Origin: Alviniconcha marisindica
Taxonomy: Eukaryota; Mollusca; Gastropoda; Provannidae
Direction of reading: 5' to 3'
Assembly (NCBI GenBank): GCA_018857735.1
Contig: JABMCL010002401.1
Span: 161,743-225,742, forward strand
DNA length: 64,000 nt
The translations under genes and the position numbers were made by a program. Each line of letters opens with the position of its first letter. Within the stretch, counting starts at the first letter, position 1. The notes under the pieces were generated by a model, which made no database searches, was not told where the DNA came from, and saw only the letters and a list, made by a program, of their open reading frames with translations. Shown here in pieces: positions 22,294 through 32,626 of the stretch.

Positions 22294-23720
22294 ATGGCAA
22301 ACAAACACCAATCCCAAAAAAGAGTATGCGATGATGATTCAAATACAGATTCTGACAATGAGATGCTCATGAAAAGTGAAACAAACTGGCCCAGGTTTTT
22401 GATAGCCGAGTCGGCGAATGAAGATCTCCCTCTGCAAAAGTTATCCCCTTTTGCAGTTCAGAAGGGGTTTCAAGCCATTGCCGGAACCCTGAAGAACATC
22501 AAAAGACTGAGAGATGGCTCCTTCTTGGTGGAGTGTGGCAAAAGGGCCCAGGCCCAAAACCTACTCCGAACAAACAGATTTATTGACATACCAGTCAAGG
22601 TCTCAATTCACAAGACCCTGAACTCCTCTCAGGGAGTAATTGGATGTTGGGACTTCGCTGACATGTTGGAGGTTGAGATCCAGGATGAACTGAAAGATCA
22701 GGGTGTGATTGGGGTGAACCGAGTGACACTGAAGAAGGAGGGGAAGGTGATCCCCACCAACACTTTTTTCTTGACATTCGGTTCCCCAGAACTCCTGAAA
22801 GAGATCATGGTTGGCTATCTAAAGGTGAAGGTGGCCTTGTTTGTTCCCAACCCTATGCTTTAACTGCAACAAGTTTGGCCACACGAGCCAACATTGCAAG
22901 GTTGCTGCGAAGTGTACGGGTTGTGAAAAAGATAAGCATGAAGGTCAATGTGAGGGACCCAAGCTGTGCTCTAATTGCAATGGTCCCCACACTTCATTGG
23001 CTAAAGATTGCCCGGTCAGGCAGAAGGAGAAGGAGATTCAACGTGTCCGCGTTGAGAAACACATATCCTTTCCGGAAGCCAGACAGTTGGTTGAAGCCAA
23101 GATGCCGACTGTGATCACTGGAGGTAAGACCTACGCTGCTGCCACTTCCACCAGAAGAGTCCAAATCTGTTCAGTGTCAAACCTCATTAACCTGGGTGTT
23201 TTCAGAATGTCCACTTAGGACGACTGAATCTAACGTGCGTTCTTCTGGCGGACCCAGATTGGTATTGACCGGCACTCAGGCTTCCTCCGGGAAGTTGAGG
23301 ATGGTATCGGCCGATGCCCAGGTTCCGTGCGAGTCCGCTAAGTGTTCTTCTGGGACGGATAGGGGTTCAGCCGATCCATCCAAAACGGCCTCTAGGGGTT
23401 CTGCTAATCCCCACAAAATGGCATCTAAGGGTTCTGCGGCTCCCTCCAAAAGCTCACCTAAGGGTTCAGCAGGTCCCTTAAAAACCGCGACCTCGAAAGA
23501 TGATTCGTCATCTTCAAGGTGCTCACCTACTAAGGTGAGGGTGGATGGGGTCCTGGTGGACGTCAAGCGGTTTTCGCACCCCAGGCGCTCCACTCCTTCC
23601 ATTAGGCCCCAGGTACCACCCAAGCCTGTAGCTTCGGACAGGCTGAAGAAGGCAGAGCAAGATCTGGTTCTTTCTAACCAGTTTGACGAGATGGATTTGT
23701 CATCTGTCTCGCCTGACTGA
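22294..23720 (+). pseudogene. ORF1 of I-like LINE copy B
   Basis: ATG at 22294 opens MANKHQSQKRVCDDD and runs to 22863 through WPRFLIAES, LSPFAVQKGFQAIAGTLK and VSIHKTLNSSQGVIGC. A short deletion in the first knuckle (ATGCTTTAAC against ATGCGTTGCTTCAAC in copy C) shifts the frame. 22841-23218 then reads CFNCNKFGHTSQHC, CTGCEKDKHEGQC and CSNCNGPHTSLAKDC. A further shift leads to 23196-23720 with four KGSAxPxK 11-mers and the natural end MDLSSVSPD (TGA 23718-23720). The TGA is followed by AGCAATGG, placing the ORF2 start four bases later. Start chosen from similarity to copy A. Confidence 0.88.
23361..23492 (+). repeat. 33-bp coding minisatellite in ORF1 of copy B (4 units)
   Basis: Units RGSADPSKTAS, RGSANPHKMAS, KGSAAPSKSSP and KGSAGPLKTAT in a row. 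Confidence 0.9.
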
Positions 23721-23724
23721 AGCA

Positions 23725-24993
23725 ATGGAGCACTCCATTATCCAATGGAACTTGCGAGGCTTCCAAGCCAACTTCGAGGAGCTCGCTCTGCTTTCGAGAA
23801 GGTATAAGCCGGCTGTGTTTGGATTGCAGAAAACATTTTTAACCAGTTCCAAGACTCCATCATTCTCTGGTTTTAATATCTTAACCAAAAATTCCCTAAA
23901 TGATAGAGCTACCGCGGGAGTAGCTCTGCTCATAAATAAATCCTATCTGTTTAGTGAGGTTCATTTGAACATCCCTTTGCAGGCGGTGGCATTCTCCCCC
24001 ACTTGGAGAAATCCAAACTTAACCTAAATTTGGTAGACGATGCTCCCTCATTGGACATCGTCCCTTGGAAACTTTCAGTTCCTGCAGTCCGTTTTGACCT
24101 AACCAGTTTCAAAAAAGATACAACAAACCCATAAATATATAAACAGCTCTATTTACAACTTATCTCTGAATATCCTTTATCAGAAAAAAAAATCACCGAC
24201 AGTTCTAAAACAGAGGAAGGAGTTGCTGCGGCGGCTGTATCCACTAAACGAATTGAAAAACCTTTTACCTGTCGGCTTCCAGACGACAGTTCAATGTATA
24301 CAGCAGTTTAGGGCTATTCTTTTAGCTCTCAAACATGTTTATTATTCCAAAGAAAAATCATTTTTGATATTATCTGATACAAAAATTTCATCGATACAAA
24401 ATATGATCATCCAGTCTTAGTTCAGATTTTAGAATTATATACAGAAATGACAAGAGAGGGGGGAGAGATTGTTTTCATCTGGGTTCCCGGCCACGTTGGC
24501 ATTAGAGGAAATTTGGCTGCAGATTCTGCAGCTAAGGATGCCCTTGATGGCGACATCTCGGTTGAGCTCATCCCATTCTCAGACCTAAAATTGCGCACAA
24601 ATAAATATATATTAGAACTGTGGCAGTCTGAGTGGGAAGAGTTCCCGGAAAATAAATTATATAAGATATTCCCAGTATTAAAAGAATGTATTGTTTGTCC
24701 TCCAGTCCAGTCCTCGGACAAACTGAAAAGAAGAGACTGTGATGGCCTGATTGCACATTGGCCATTCTTTTCTTACTCATTCCTTTTTATTGAAGGGTGA
24801 GGAACCACCAATGTGCATCAGATGTGATAAACATTTAACCATAGAGCATATTTTACTTATTTGTTCAGATTTTATTGAAATAAGAGAGAGACACTTTACA
24901 GCTAAATCATTGTGCATGTTGTTTCAGGATATTTCACCTGAGAAGATTTTTAACTTTTTGAAAGAAATTATATATTTTTTTATTTTAATTTGA
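23725..24993 (+). pseudogene. ORF2 of copy B: endonuclease start joined to RNase H end
   Basis: MEHSIIQWNLRGFQANFEEL starts an AP-endonuclease-type domain (the N of WN is the usual Mg-site Asn), with PAVFGLQKTFLT where LQET is usual: the catalytic Glu is replaced by Lys. At about 23990 the sequence jumps to the pre-RNase H region (LDIVPWKLSVPAV in another frame). RNase H traces are ITDSSKTEEGVAAAAV (FTDGS altered) and FIWVPGHVGIRGNLAADSAA (24447-24800). The cysteine end CIRCDKHLTIEHILLICSDF closes at 24751-24993. No RT palm exists. Confidence 0.85.
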
Positions 24994-25159
24994 GATCATT
25001 TTTAGATATGTTTGTGTTTTCACCTTTTAAGCATGGTTTTAAAACTGTATATAGACCCATTTTAAGACATACACATTAAAAATTAAATATATAATATGAG
25101 ATATGTATTGCCCTGATATATTGCACTGGGCATAAAACACCAACTTACTTACTTACTTA

Positions 25160-25580
25160 GTTTTATATTATATTCATCCATTCCTTTTTTATACTTTTTT
25201 TTAACCTGGTGTCGATAAATTAGACAGAATGGTCGACGATATCAGCATGTCCTAGCCTTATGTGCTCTCTAAACAGGTGTAATATTGAAGGGACTAACGG
25301 TTTGAAAATTGATGTCTGATGTTGATACATGGATTTCTGTTTTATGTTTGCGAAGTGATTGGTTTTTGGATTGACTTGACAAAGCATATGTATATTTGAG
25401 AAAAGGTTTTCAGTTTGTGTTTTACCCACTTCTTACGACTGTTTTAAAAAAAATCTGAATATATGTAAGTTTTTAACATGGCCATATTTTTAACAGATAT
25501 TGTGTATTGACAAAATGTGTAACACCCTGAGATAACCGTAATGGTTGACTGGGCATAAAACACCAAATTACTTACTTACT
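25160..25580 (+). mobile_element. 3' UTR of a related LINE (type 2), directly abutting copy B
   Basis: TATTATATTCATCCATTCC through CGATATCAGCATGTCCTAGC to AAAATGTGTAACACCCTGAG and a (CTTA)n tail. The same UTR ends copy C (36942-37342) and a fragment at 44276-44478. Confidence 0.85.
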
Positions 25581-26359
25581 TTTGGGGGTACTAATTTTTT
25601 GGCGCTGCACAGCTGGCTTGGAGTGTGCTCCAATCCGTCTGTGTCATGGCGGACCAGCCCCCAAAAGTTTTGAGTAGTGGCAGTGCTTACTTGAACAACA
25701 CCTACTTGTTTGTAACTTTGTCGCTATGTCATAATTTCATATCTATGTCATGTTGTATAATTTCTTAACCTTGTTCTATATTAGTGGACTATTACTTAAC
25801 TTCATATTCATGTCATGTGACGTCATATTCTTGGTGTTTACCGCAGTCATGGCGGAGCAGCCTCAAAAAGTTTTCAATGAGGGTCACATATGTGATCAAA
25901 TTGTCCAAGGCTTATAAAGCTTCAATCAGAGTACTAAACGAAATTGTTAAATTAACTTAAGTAAAGAGAAATGTAAGTAACATGTATTTACACTTATTCA
26001 TATCTGCCTCTGTTTCCTCTAAAAACTACTAAATTTTGATATATATTTCAACCCAACAAATAACATAATACCAAATAATATGTACTTCAACTCGTTTTTT
26101 AAACTGAACTGAAAAGATTTCAGTACAAATTTAATGTGTGGAAACACACGACCAAAACTCTTAGAGGTTAGTCATTGGAAAACATCCAACACAACAAAGG
26201 CCTTTATTTGTTCTATGCGAAATACTGCACACACTGATAACGTACATACCACCATGGCACTACCACAGAAACAGATGAAGACAGAGCAAGAGGACAACAT
26301 AGGCAGACAAAGATGTAGGCAGACAAAGACGGAGGTAGATGAAGATGGAGATATACAAA
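25581..26359. other. Intron sequence with a diverged internal duplication
   Basis: TCATGGCGGACCAGCCCCCA (near 25646) and TCATGGCGGAGCAGCCTCAA (near 25849) each start a short frame, MADQPPKVL and MAEQPQKVF. The flanking TTCATAT-CATGTCATGT is also repeated. No long frame follows. Confidence 0.45.
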
Positions 26360-26595
26360 GGCAAAGAGAGATGCACTCTGGGGTGGAGCAAAGTTGCAGC
26401 CCTCCTTCAGCTGACGACTACCCCAAGAAGAAGACGGACGCACTCTGGGGTCGAGAAAAACAGCAGTTCCCCTTCAGCTGACGACTACCCCAGAGTGACA
26501 AAGACGGAGGCAGATGAAAAAGAAGACGGACACACTCTGGGGTTGAGGAAAAATGCAGCTCCCTTTCAGCTGACGATTTCCCCAGAGTGACGAAG
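26360..26595. repeat. Tandem repeat of about 70-91 bp with internal inverted repeats
   Basis: Three units share CACTCTGGGGT, then CAGCTGACGACTACCCC. CACTCTGGGGT at 26441-26451 pairs perfectly with ACCCCAGAGTG at 26487-26497, and 26533-26542 pairs with 26580-26589. Confidence 0.8.
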
Positions 26596-27235
26596 ACAGA
26601 ACTTGATACCTCACCTCCCATATGACTCACTGACTCCAGAGCCCATGGAGGATGTAGCAGTCTCTGCAGCCCCCAGTCCAGTCATAGAACCACCCAGTTG
26701 CCTCATTCCTGAACTTACTTTCAGTCAAATGAATAGCTAAGGAACACTGACAGTTCCTTCAGGTTGTGCAACTTGTACGACAGAAGACTAACTACAAAAC
26801 AAAAAAACAAGAACAAAACTTTTGGCACCATAGCCTAAACTAAAACACATCTTCTCTTCTCTGTTCTCCTGACAGTCCTTTGTACCCTTAGCATATATAT
26901 ACACTGCTCGGTAAAAAGCTTAACCTATCTGATTGGCCGGTCACATCAAACAAACAGTTAACATTGTTTTGGTTGGCCAGTCTTTTTACAATGTTCCAAC
27001 TCATAGCAGCACATTCCTCAGCATGCAGAACAGATGATTTATGGATTGTAGAGCATGAGAATAACAATGAACGCATTTTTGTTACTATTGTTGACTGAGC
27101 TGTCACTTGTCCGCTATCACTTTCAATCCACAGAGACCACTGATGGTTATATATACGTTAGAAACAGTGACTTAATTACGAACAGTTGATTAATTCATTC
27201 ATTAACTCATTAATTAAAGTAATTAATCTTTTTCT
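26596..27235. other. Intron sequence, nothing recognised
   Basis: No coding signal or assigned repeat. Confidence 0.45.
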
Positions 27236-28400
27236 TGACAGTCACTGATGGTTCAAAACTTGGTAGAATGTTTGTCAATCCTATGTTTTCTTTATCACTG
27301 ATATCTTTTGCAACCAACCAACACACTATTGCTAATAACCAGATACTGTGCAAAAAAAGAAAAAAGTGGAGTAAAGTAGACAGACAATAACAGTGACTTA
27401 CAGTAGAGGCACTGAACTGTATTTTGCTACCCAAGGCAACAAACTTTATTTTAGGGGTATTTTTGCAGTCTTATTGACTGAACCAAACTGTGTTGTTTCA
27501 AGGTTGGATGAGAGGTTTGGGAATGTCAAGCTGACATGATGGCAATGTGGTCAGTTGTAAACATTGGGTGGAGCAAAGGATGCAATCACTATGTAATTAT
27601 TTTTATTTTTATTTTTTATTTTTAGCTCACTCATACAAAAAGAAAGGTATATTCATCAGAGGGAGACATCAGAATTGTGTCCAGCATCATTTGACCATAA
27701 ACCCCCTGTAACAAATTGAAGATGGATATACTGGAATCACAGTGTCTGTCCATGTATCTAGGCTTTTTCTGGAAGGTATATCTTCTGAGCTGCACAATTT
27801 CTTTTTACCAAACTTGGTAATTTGGTGCATCGTCATGTGCATCATCATGAGCCAGAGTTTCAGGTGAGAAAAGTGAGGACTTATAAGTTTATATAATAGC
27901 AGCATGAATGTTTCTACTAATCTTCTGAACTAATGATTCTTTCATAACCAAACATGGTTAATGTTAAATTATCTTAAGCCAAAGTATCCAGTGAAAGTAC
28001 AGGATGGCTGTGTTCAAGATTAAGGTCACAACAAAGGTTCAAAGTTTCAATTACTGTTTGCCTGGACAGTATCTTCTGAACCATTGAACCTTTTGTAACC
28101 AAAGCCATCACACGTAGCACTTGGCACACAAACACAACAACAAAGACCTGAATCGCCTATCTCACCAAAGCAAATAAACTCCACCAGAGGTACATTCTTT
28201 TGTAACCAAATGTGGTCTGGCAATACATCATCATAAGCTGGAGTGTCATGTGAAAAGAATTATGTTGTTCATGTAGAATCACATGCGAGTGCAATGAGTC
28301 TGCTCGAGAGTGGAGAATAGTGCTATATAAAAGCAATCATCATCATCTTCAAGGTCAAGGTCACAGCACTCTTAAAAACATGCTTGTTTCAGACCTGTCC
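27236..28400 (+). repeat. ~148-bp-period interspersed repeat array with flank
   Basis: 27236-27450 matches 10.1-10.3 and 56.7-57.0 kb (TTTATCACTGATATCTTTTG, AACAGTGACTTACAGTA). 27715-28400 carries ATCTTCTGA-type starts at 27779, 27922 and 28071 (spacing 143 and 149), with AACCAAACTTGGTAATTTGG and CATCATGAGCCAGAGT. Interrupted by a SINE end at 28272-28348. Confidence 0.7.
28272..28348 (+). mobile_element. 3' end of the tRNA-derived SINE (5'-truncated)
   Basis: GTAGAATCACATGCGAGTGC, then GAGAATAGTGCTATATAA and (ATC)n match the last part of SINE copy 2. It lacks the tRNA head. Confidence 0.8.
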
Positions 28401-28901
28401 ATAGCTTCAATGAAATTTGACATGAAACTACAGAACTATGATGATGAGTTCAAAAATACAGATTTTGGCTGACAAAAAGGATTATTTTTGCCGCTGGAAC
28501 ACATTACCAAAAGTACTGGTTTCTAAGGTTTGTCTCATGACATTTCAGTTGCACACTGAAAAGAATGCTTTTTTAAGACAACTTGCACATTTGAGGGTGA
28601 GACAGCAAGTTATTCTACAAACAAATGATGAAAGAAATTAAATGTCTTAGCTGTCGGTTAGTGCAGACAAATTCGCACAAATGAAATGGGAATATGGGTT
28701 CCAAACAACATCAGAACATGCATAAATGACTGCCTTTTCCATGCCCATTTTAGACCCTAGCAGCAGTGATGGCAAGCATCCTTGTTCTGTTGTCGTTATA
28801 CTCTGTTTGGAATTGAACTGCTGTTGTCTTTTGAGAGTATGTGATGTTTTAAGTTTTATCAGAAATTGCTTGTGCTGATTACAATGTGCCTGTGTTTTCA
28901 G

Positions 28902-28992
28902 TTGTGTCAGGGTCTTGGTTTCATCTGTGAAATATGCCAGGGCACTGATGTGATCTTTCCTTTCCAACTGAACCACGTCACTCAATGTCCAG
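28902..28992 (+). CDS. RUBCN: Rubicon-family protein, exon d: second zinc cluster
   Basis: Flanked by TGTTTTCAG and GTGGGT. The frame reads LCQGLGFICEICQGTDVIFP, then FQLNHVTQCP. Joined to the CP of the preceding exon it makes the CPLCQ...FICEIC zinc ligands and the FPF motif characteristic of the RH domain. The TDVIFPFQ wording is closer to what I recall for Pacer; elsewhere the protein is closer to Rubicon. It ends with one carried base (G). Both phases agree with the neighbours. Confidence 0.94.
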
Positions 28993-30136
28993 GTGGGTAC
29001 AATTATAGTATGCCAGGTATTGGGTAAGTCCAGCAGGCCAGTATTACTCAGTGGGGTAGGGTTTAGGATGTCAAGGACTGGGAATGTCCATTGTGGTTAT
29101 AAAGCAAGGCCACTCTGTTAGGGTTTAAAGTGTCAAGGATTGATTTTCCAAATCCAGCATGCCCATAGACCAGTGTCACAGTGGTAAGATTTAAGGTATT
29201 ATAAAAACCTTTTTTTAGTGGCATCTCTGATAAGCTGTCACCCCACTCTTATGACCATTTTCTTTCTGACAGATCTGACTTATTATCATTTGTAAATTTA
29301 TGGATCAAAATCAGGTGACTAAAAATGGAGACAGCACAGGAAAATATTAAACTTATTGCATTACCACTGTTTTATAAAGATGCTTTCCCAAAGCATCTTA
29401 AAGGGAAGTAAATACTGGCCAAATGGAGCAGATTTACGAAGGCATGGCTTCATATTTAGATTTTGGAAAATCAGACACCTGTTATGACCATCCCCAAACC
29501 CTAAAGTGAGAAAGCCATTTCAAGATATAAAAATATGTTTGCTTGATAGTCTCTATCAAAGTGACAACAGTAAAGGCTTTTGAATCTAACTCAGATTGTA
29601 CATTTAACAGAAAAGAGAAATGTTAAATAGTCAGCATGTTATGTGTTTGCCCTAACCAGGTAACATAGAGCAAAAAACAATGGTCAGGCTGTACAAAGCA
29701 GCACAAGGTATTATTCAGCTGATGTTTCAAAAATGGTCAGGTCCAAATCAAGACCAGTTGTTGCATCCATTTATCTTCTCTTTCAGAGTAAGCCTAGGCT
29801 ATGCAAATCAATGGCTAGAACTAGTACCAAAAATAATGCACATGCTGAGCAACTGTATAACACATGATTTTAAAACAAGAAACACTTCATTTTTTAGGTA
29901 CAAGTCAAGCAGGACAATTGTAAATTCTGTGCAGGTATCCAAACGCATAAACAGTTTAAAAAAAAAAAAAAAAAAATCTTATTTTAGAAACTAGCAGTCA
30001 TCCTTGTTTCATGTTGTTGTTGTTTTCTATGCAGCTGTATACACCAATGATCCAATAATAAAAAATATAAAACGTTTAATCTGTGCATACATCATTAAAA
30101 CTTCTTACATGTTTGGAAAAATGTCACTCATGATAA
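28993..30136. other. Intron sequence with a short degenerate repeat
   Basis: 29020-29200 holds two or three loose copies of TAGGGTTTARRRTGTCAAGG. A poly-A run lies at 29957-29976. Nothing else is recognised. Confidence 0.5.
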
Positions 30137-31142
30137 ATGTATTTTGAGTCAAATTTGAAGGGGTCAGACTTAATTTTTGGGAAGACCCCAGTTCTGTTCA
30201 TGAAAAAAAAGACATTTCCTTCTCAATTCAAGAAGAAATTGATAGAGGAGATCCAAACACTTCTCAGGAAAGGTGTTATTTGTGAGGCAGAACCAGAAAC
30301 TGGCCAGATTCTTTCAAATGTGTTTCTCCAGGAGAAAAAAGATTGATCTTTCAGGATGATCCTGAATTTGAAGAATTTGAATCAAAACATTGAAAATCTC
30401 CATTTGAAAATGGATTATTTGAATAATGCTATTGTTCTTAGGAAGTGAGACTGCTTTTATGCATCGTTGGATCTAAAAGACACTTACTATTCAGTAAGTT
30501 TCACAAAATTCATTAGGTTCGTGTTTTATGACAGTCATTTTGAATTTGTGGTGTTGCCTCTGGCAATGTTACATTTTTATGAAGTTGCCAGCTGTCTCCC
30601 ATCTGTGGTCCTTAGGCTTCACCATTCTGATTTTTGATACTGACGACTCCTTGCTGTAAGCTGATGCTTTCACGGAATGTCAGGAGGCAGTCTCCAAGGC
30701 CTGTAAAGTTTTGGATATTCTGGGATTTATGATTCATCCTATCAAGTCGGTTTTCAAACCACCACAAACCATTGAATTCCTAGCTTGACTCTCACATGTT
30801 GGTCTCTTTGACTTCAGCTAAGGCAAATAAGAGCAAGACAGGCTTGTCTGTTCAGGAAACACTTTTGTAGTATCAGATAATTGGCAGAAGTTATTTAGAC
30901 GGCTAGTGGCTGCTCAGCTAAGGAGGATCTTGCATGGTGGATTGTCAAGTTTCCTTCTCTGGTAAACAGAAACAAACCTTCTGTCTGTGTGAAATCTGAT
31001 GCACCAAAAAGAGGGGGCGGGGGGGGAAGTAATGTAATGGTAAAACAAAAGGGGTGTGTGGACACACTTGTTCACAAAAATGTTTTGCACATAAATTGTC
31101 TTGAACTCAAGGCAGCATTTTTTGTGCTGTCTTGAACTCAAG
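30137..31142 (+). mobile_element. DIRS-like retrotransposon remnant (RT and RNase H)
   Basis: The first frame (to 30346) reads PSQFKKKLIEEIQTLLRKGV, then VFLQEKKD. In other frames follow FRMILNLKNLNQNIENLHLK, YASLDLKDTYYSV (first catalytic Asp), DTDDSLL (the DD box), FMIHPIKSVFKPPQTIEFL, and near 30980-31120 KSDAPKRGGGG and CLELKAAFFVLS, the RNase H. This order is that of tyrosine-recombinase (DIRS/Ngaro-type) elements rather than Gypsy, where an LLKKGVI...FLxxKKDGxxRMILNLKxLN block is typical. There are several stops and frameshifts; no recombinase was found. It is a dead fragment. Confidence 0.8.
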
Positions 31143-31450
31143 GCAGGTAAACTGTGTGTGTGTGCATGCATATGTGTGTGTTTATATTGGGAGGTAGGGG
31201 GACTGACATTTGATGACAAATTTCTGTATGTTAATATTGTGTGTTTTGATATTGGTTGTTTTTGAGTATGAACTGTATACACCTAGGGCTCATTTCAGAA
31301 AGGGCGCTTTAAGTCTAAGACCCCACTATTATTATTATTTAGTTGTTGGATATGCCATGTTGTGTTTATGTTTGGACTGAGCTTGTAGATTTGACTTATT
31401 TTATATTTGATGAGAGTATTAAATGTATATTCTACTTATGACTTTTTGTT
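31143..31450. other. Intron sequence, GT-rich start
   Basis: Contains a short GT-rich run (31155-31180). No coding content. Confidence 0.5.
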
Positions 31451-31514
31451 CATCCTGAGGTGACCCTTGGCTTTTTGTGGTTTACAGAACATTAAAATAG
31501 ATTTTAATCTAACT
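31451..31514 (+). repeat. LINE tail, second type
   Basis: CATCCTGAGGTGACCCTTGG, TTTACAGAACATTAAAATAG and a TAATCTAACTG end. Confidence 0.7.
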
Positions 31515-31570
31515 GTCCTGACAGTTTGCTAACCTGTGCTTATGAATCCATGGTTGGGGTTAAGGTGAGT

Positions 31571-31703
31571 TTCAGGGAATGTGTATATTCACTGAAAATT
31601 TCAGGGAATATATATATACATATGTTCACTGTTTCACTCAGGGTGTGTCCCTGAAAATTTCCTAGTCATTTTCCCTAGACGTATTCCCTAGACATTCCCT
31701 GAA
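31571..31703. mobile_element. Short inverted-repeat element
   Basis: TTCAGGGAATGT (31571-31582) is exactly complemented by ACATTCCCTGAA (31692-31703). Inner copies of TCAGGGA/TCCCTGA suggest a folded 133-bp unit. Could be a MITE. Confidence 0.5.
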
Positions 31704-32626
31704 TCATAAGTATGTCATGAAAAATAGTTCACTGTTCTTTCAAAAAGAGTACATATATATGCACTCAAATGGTAATCATAATGAAAGGAGAGGGGGGGAG
31801 GGGAGGTCAAACAAGTCAGTATACTTTAATCATCCTTCACAGGGCAATTCAACAAGAGCTCATTATTTTTTATTATTTTTTATTAAGTTAATTAAGTATC
31901 AGAGCAAAATCAAAAACATTTAAACTGATAATAATAAACAGACATCCTGATTTATTTATTTTTAAGTCAAAAAAGAAAATTCATATGACAAATTATCATG
32001 ACAGCAAACATATCCCTCTAGCCCACCTCCCTGGACACCCACACATACGCTCCCACAATCATACTCATCACCCACTACATCACTACTGTCATCAACATAC
32101 ACATTGCTGGATCTGTACACACTCAATCCTAATCAGACAGCTACCCTGGTAAAACCATACCAGACAGTTCAGATGGCTGGTCATGCCCAGTTGAGGAGTT
32201 TAACTGCAGCGGGAATAAAAGAGTTTTTCTCTTCTGTTGGTTTTGTGTGCCAGTGGTCTGAACTGGATCCCATGGGGCAAGCGCTCGAACACCCCATACG
32301 GTCCCTGAAAATAGATTCTACTTTGTGTATAAGAATAAAGTCATAATTTGACCACAGATTATTTTGGAGCTAAAATTCAGAGTTCTCTGTAATGAGTTTC
32401 TTTGTTTATAAAACCAGCAAATGAGAGAAAAAGTCAAAACGTTCTCAATATAAGAGCTTTAAAAAAAAGATGGTAAAAGATCTGAGCATCCACAGCAGAT
32501 GAGTTGCTGGTGCCCTGTCGTAGTGATGGCCTAGGTGTTAAAATCCCATTTCAGGGTGCCCTCAAAGATTGTTCCGATGTATTTATATGAATGGACTATT
32601 TTCATCTTTTTATCATGTATCTAGAT

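Larger units (their letters stand above)
21709..25159 (+). mobile_element. I-like LINE copy B (RT deleted)
   Basis: Begins inside the 5' UTR (GCCGGGGGTGTTTAAACC), carries ORF1 (22294-23720) and the start of ORF2 (23725) up to mid-endonuclease. It then jumps at about 23990 to the segment just before RNase H, so the rest of endonuclease and all RT are missing. RNase H and C-terminus follow, with stops, to a (CTTA)n tail. No clear target duplication was found, because a second LINE end follows directly. Confidence 0.9.
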
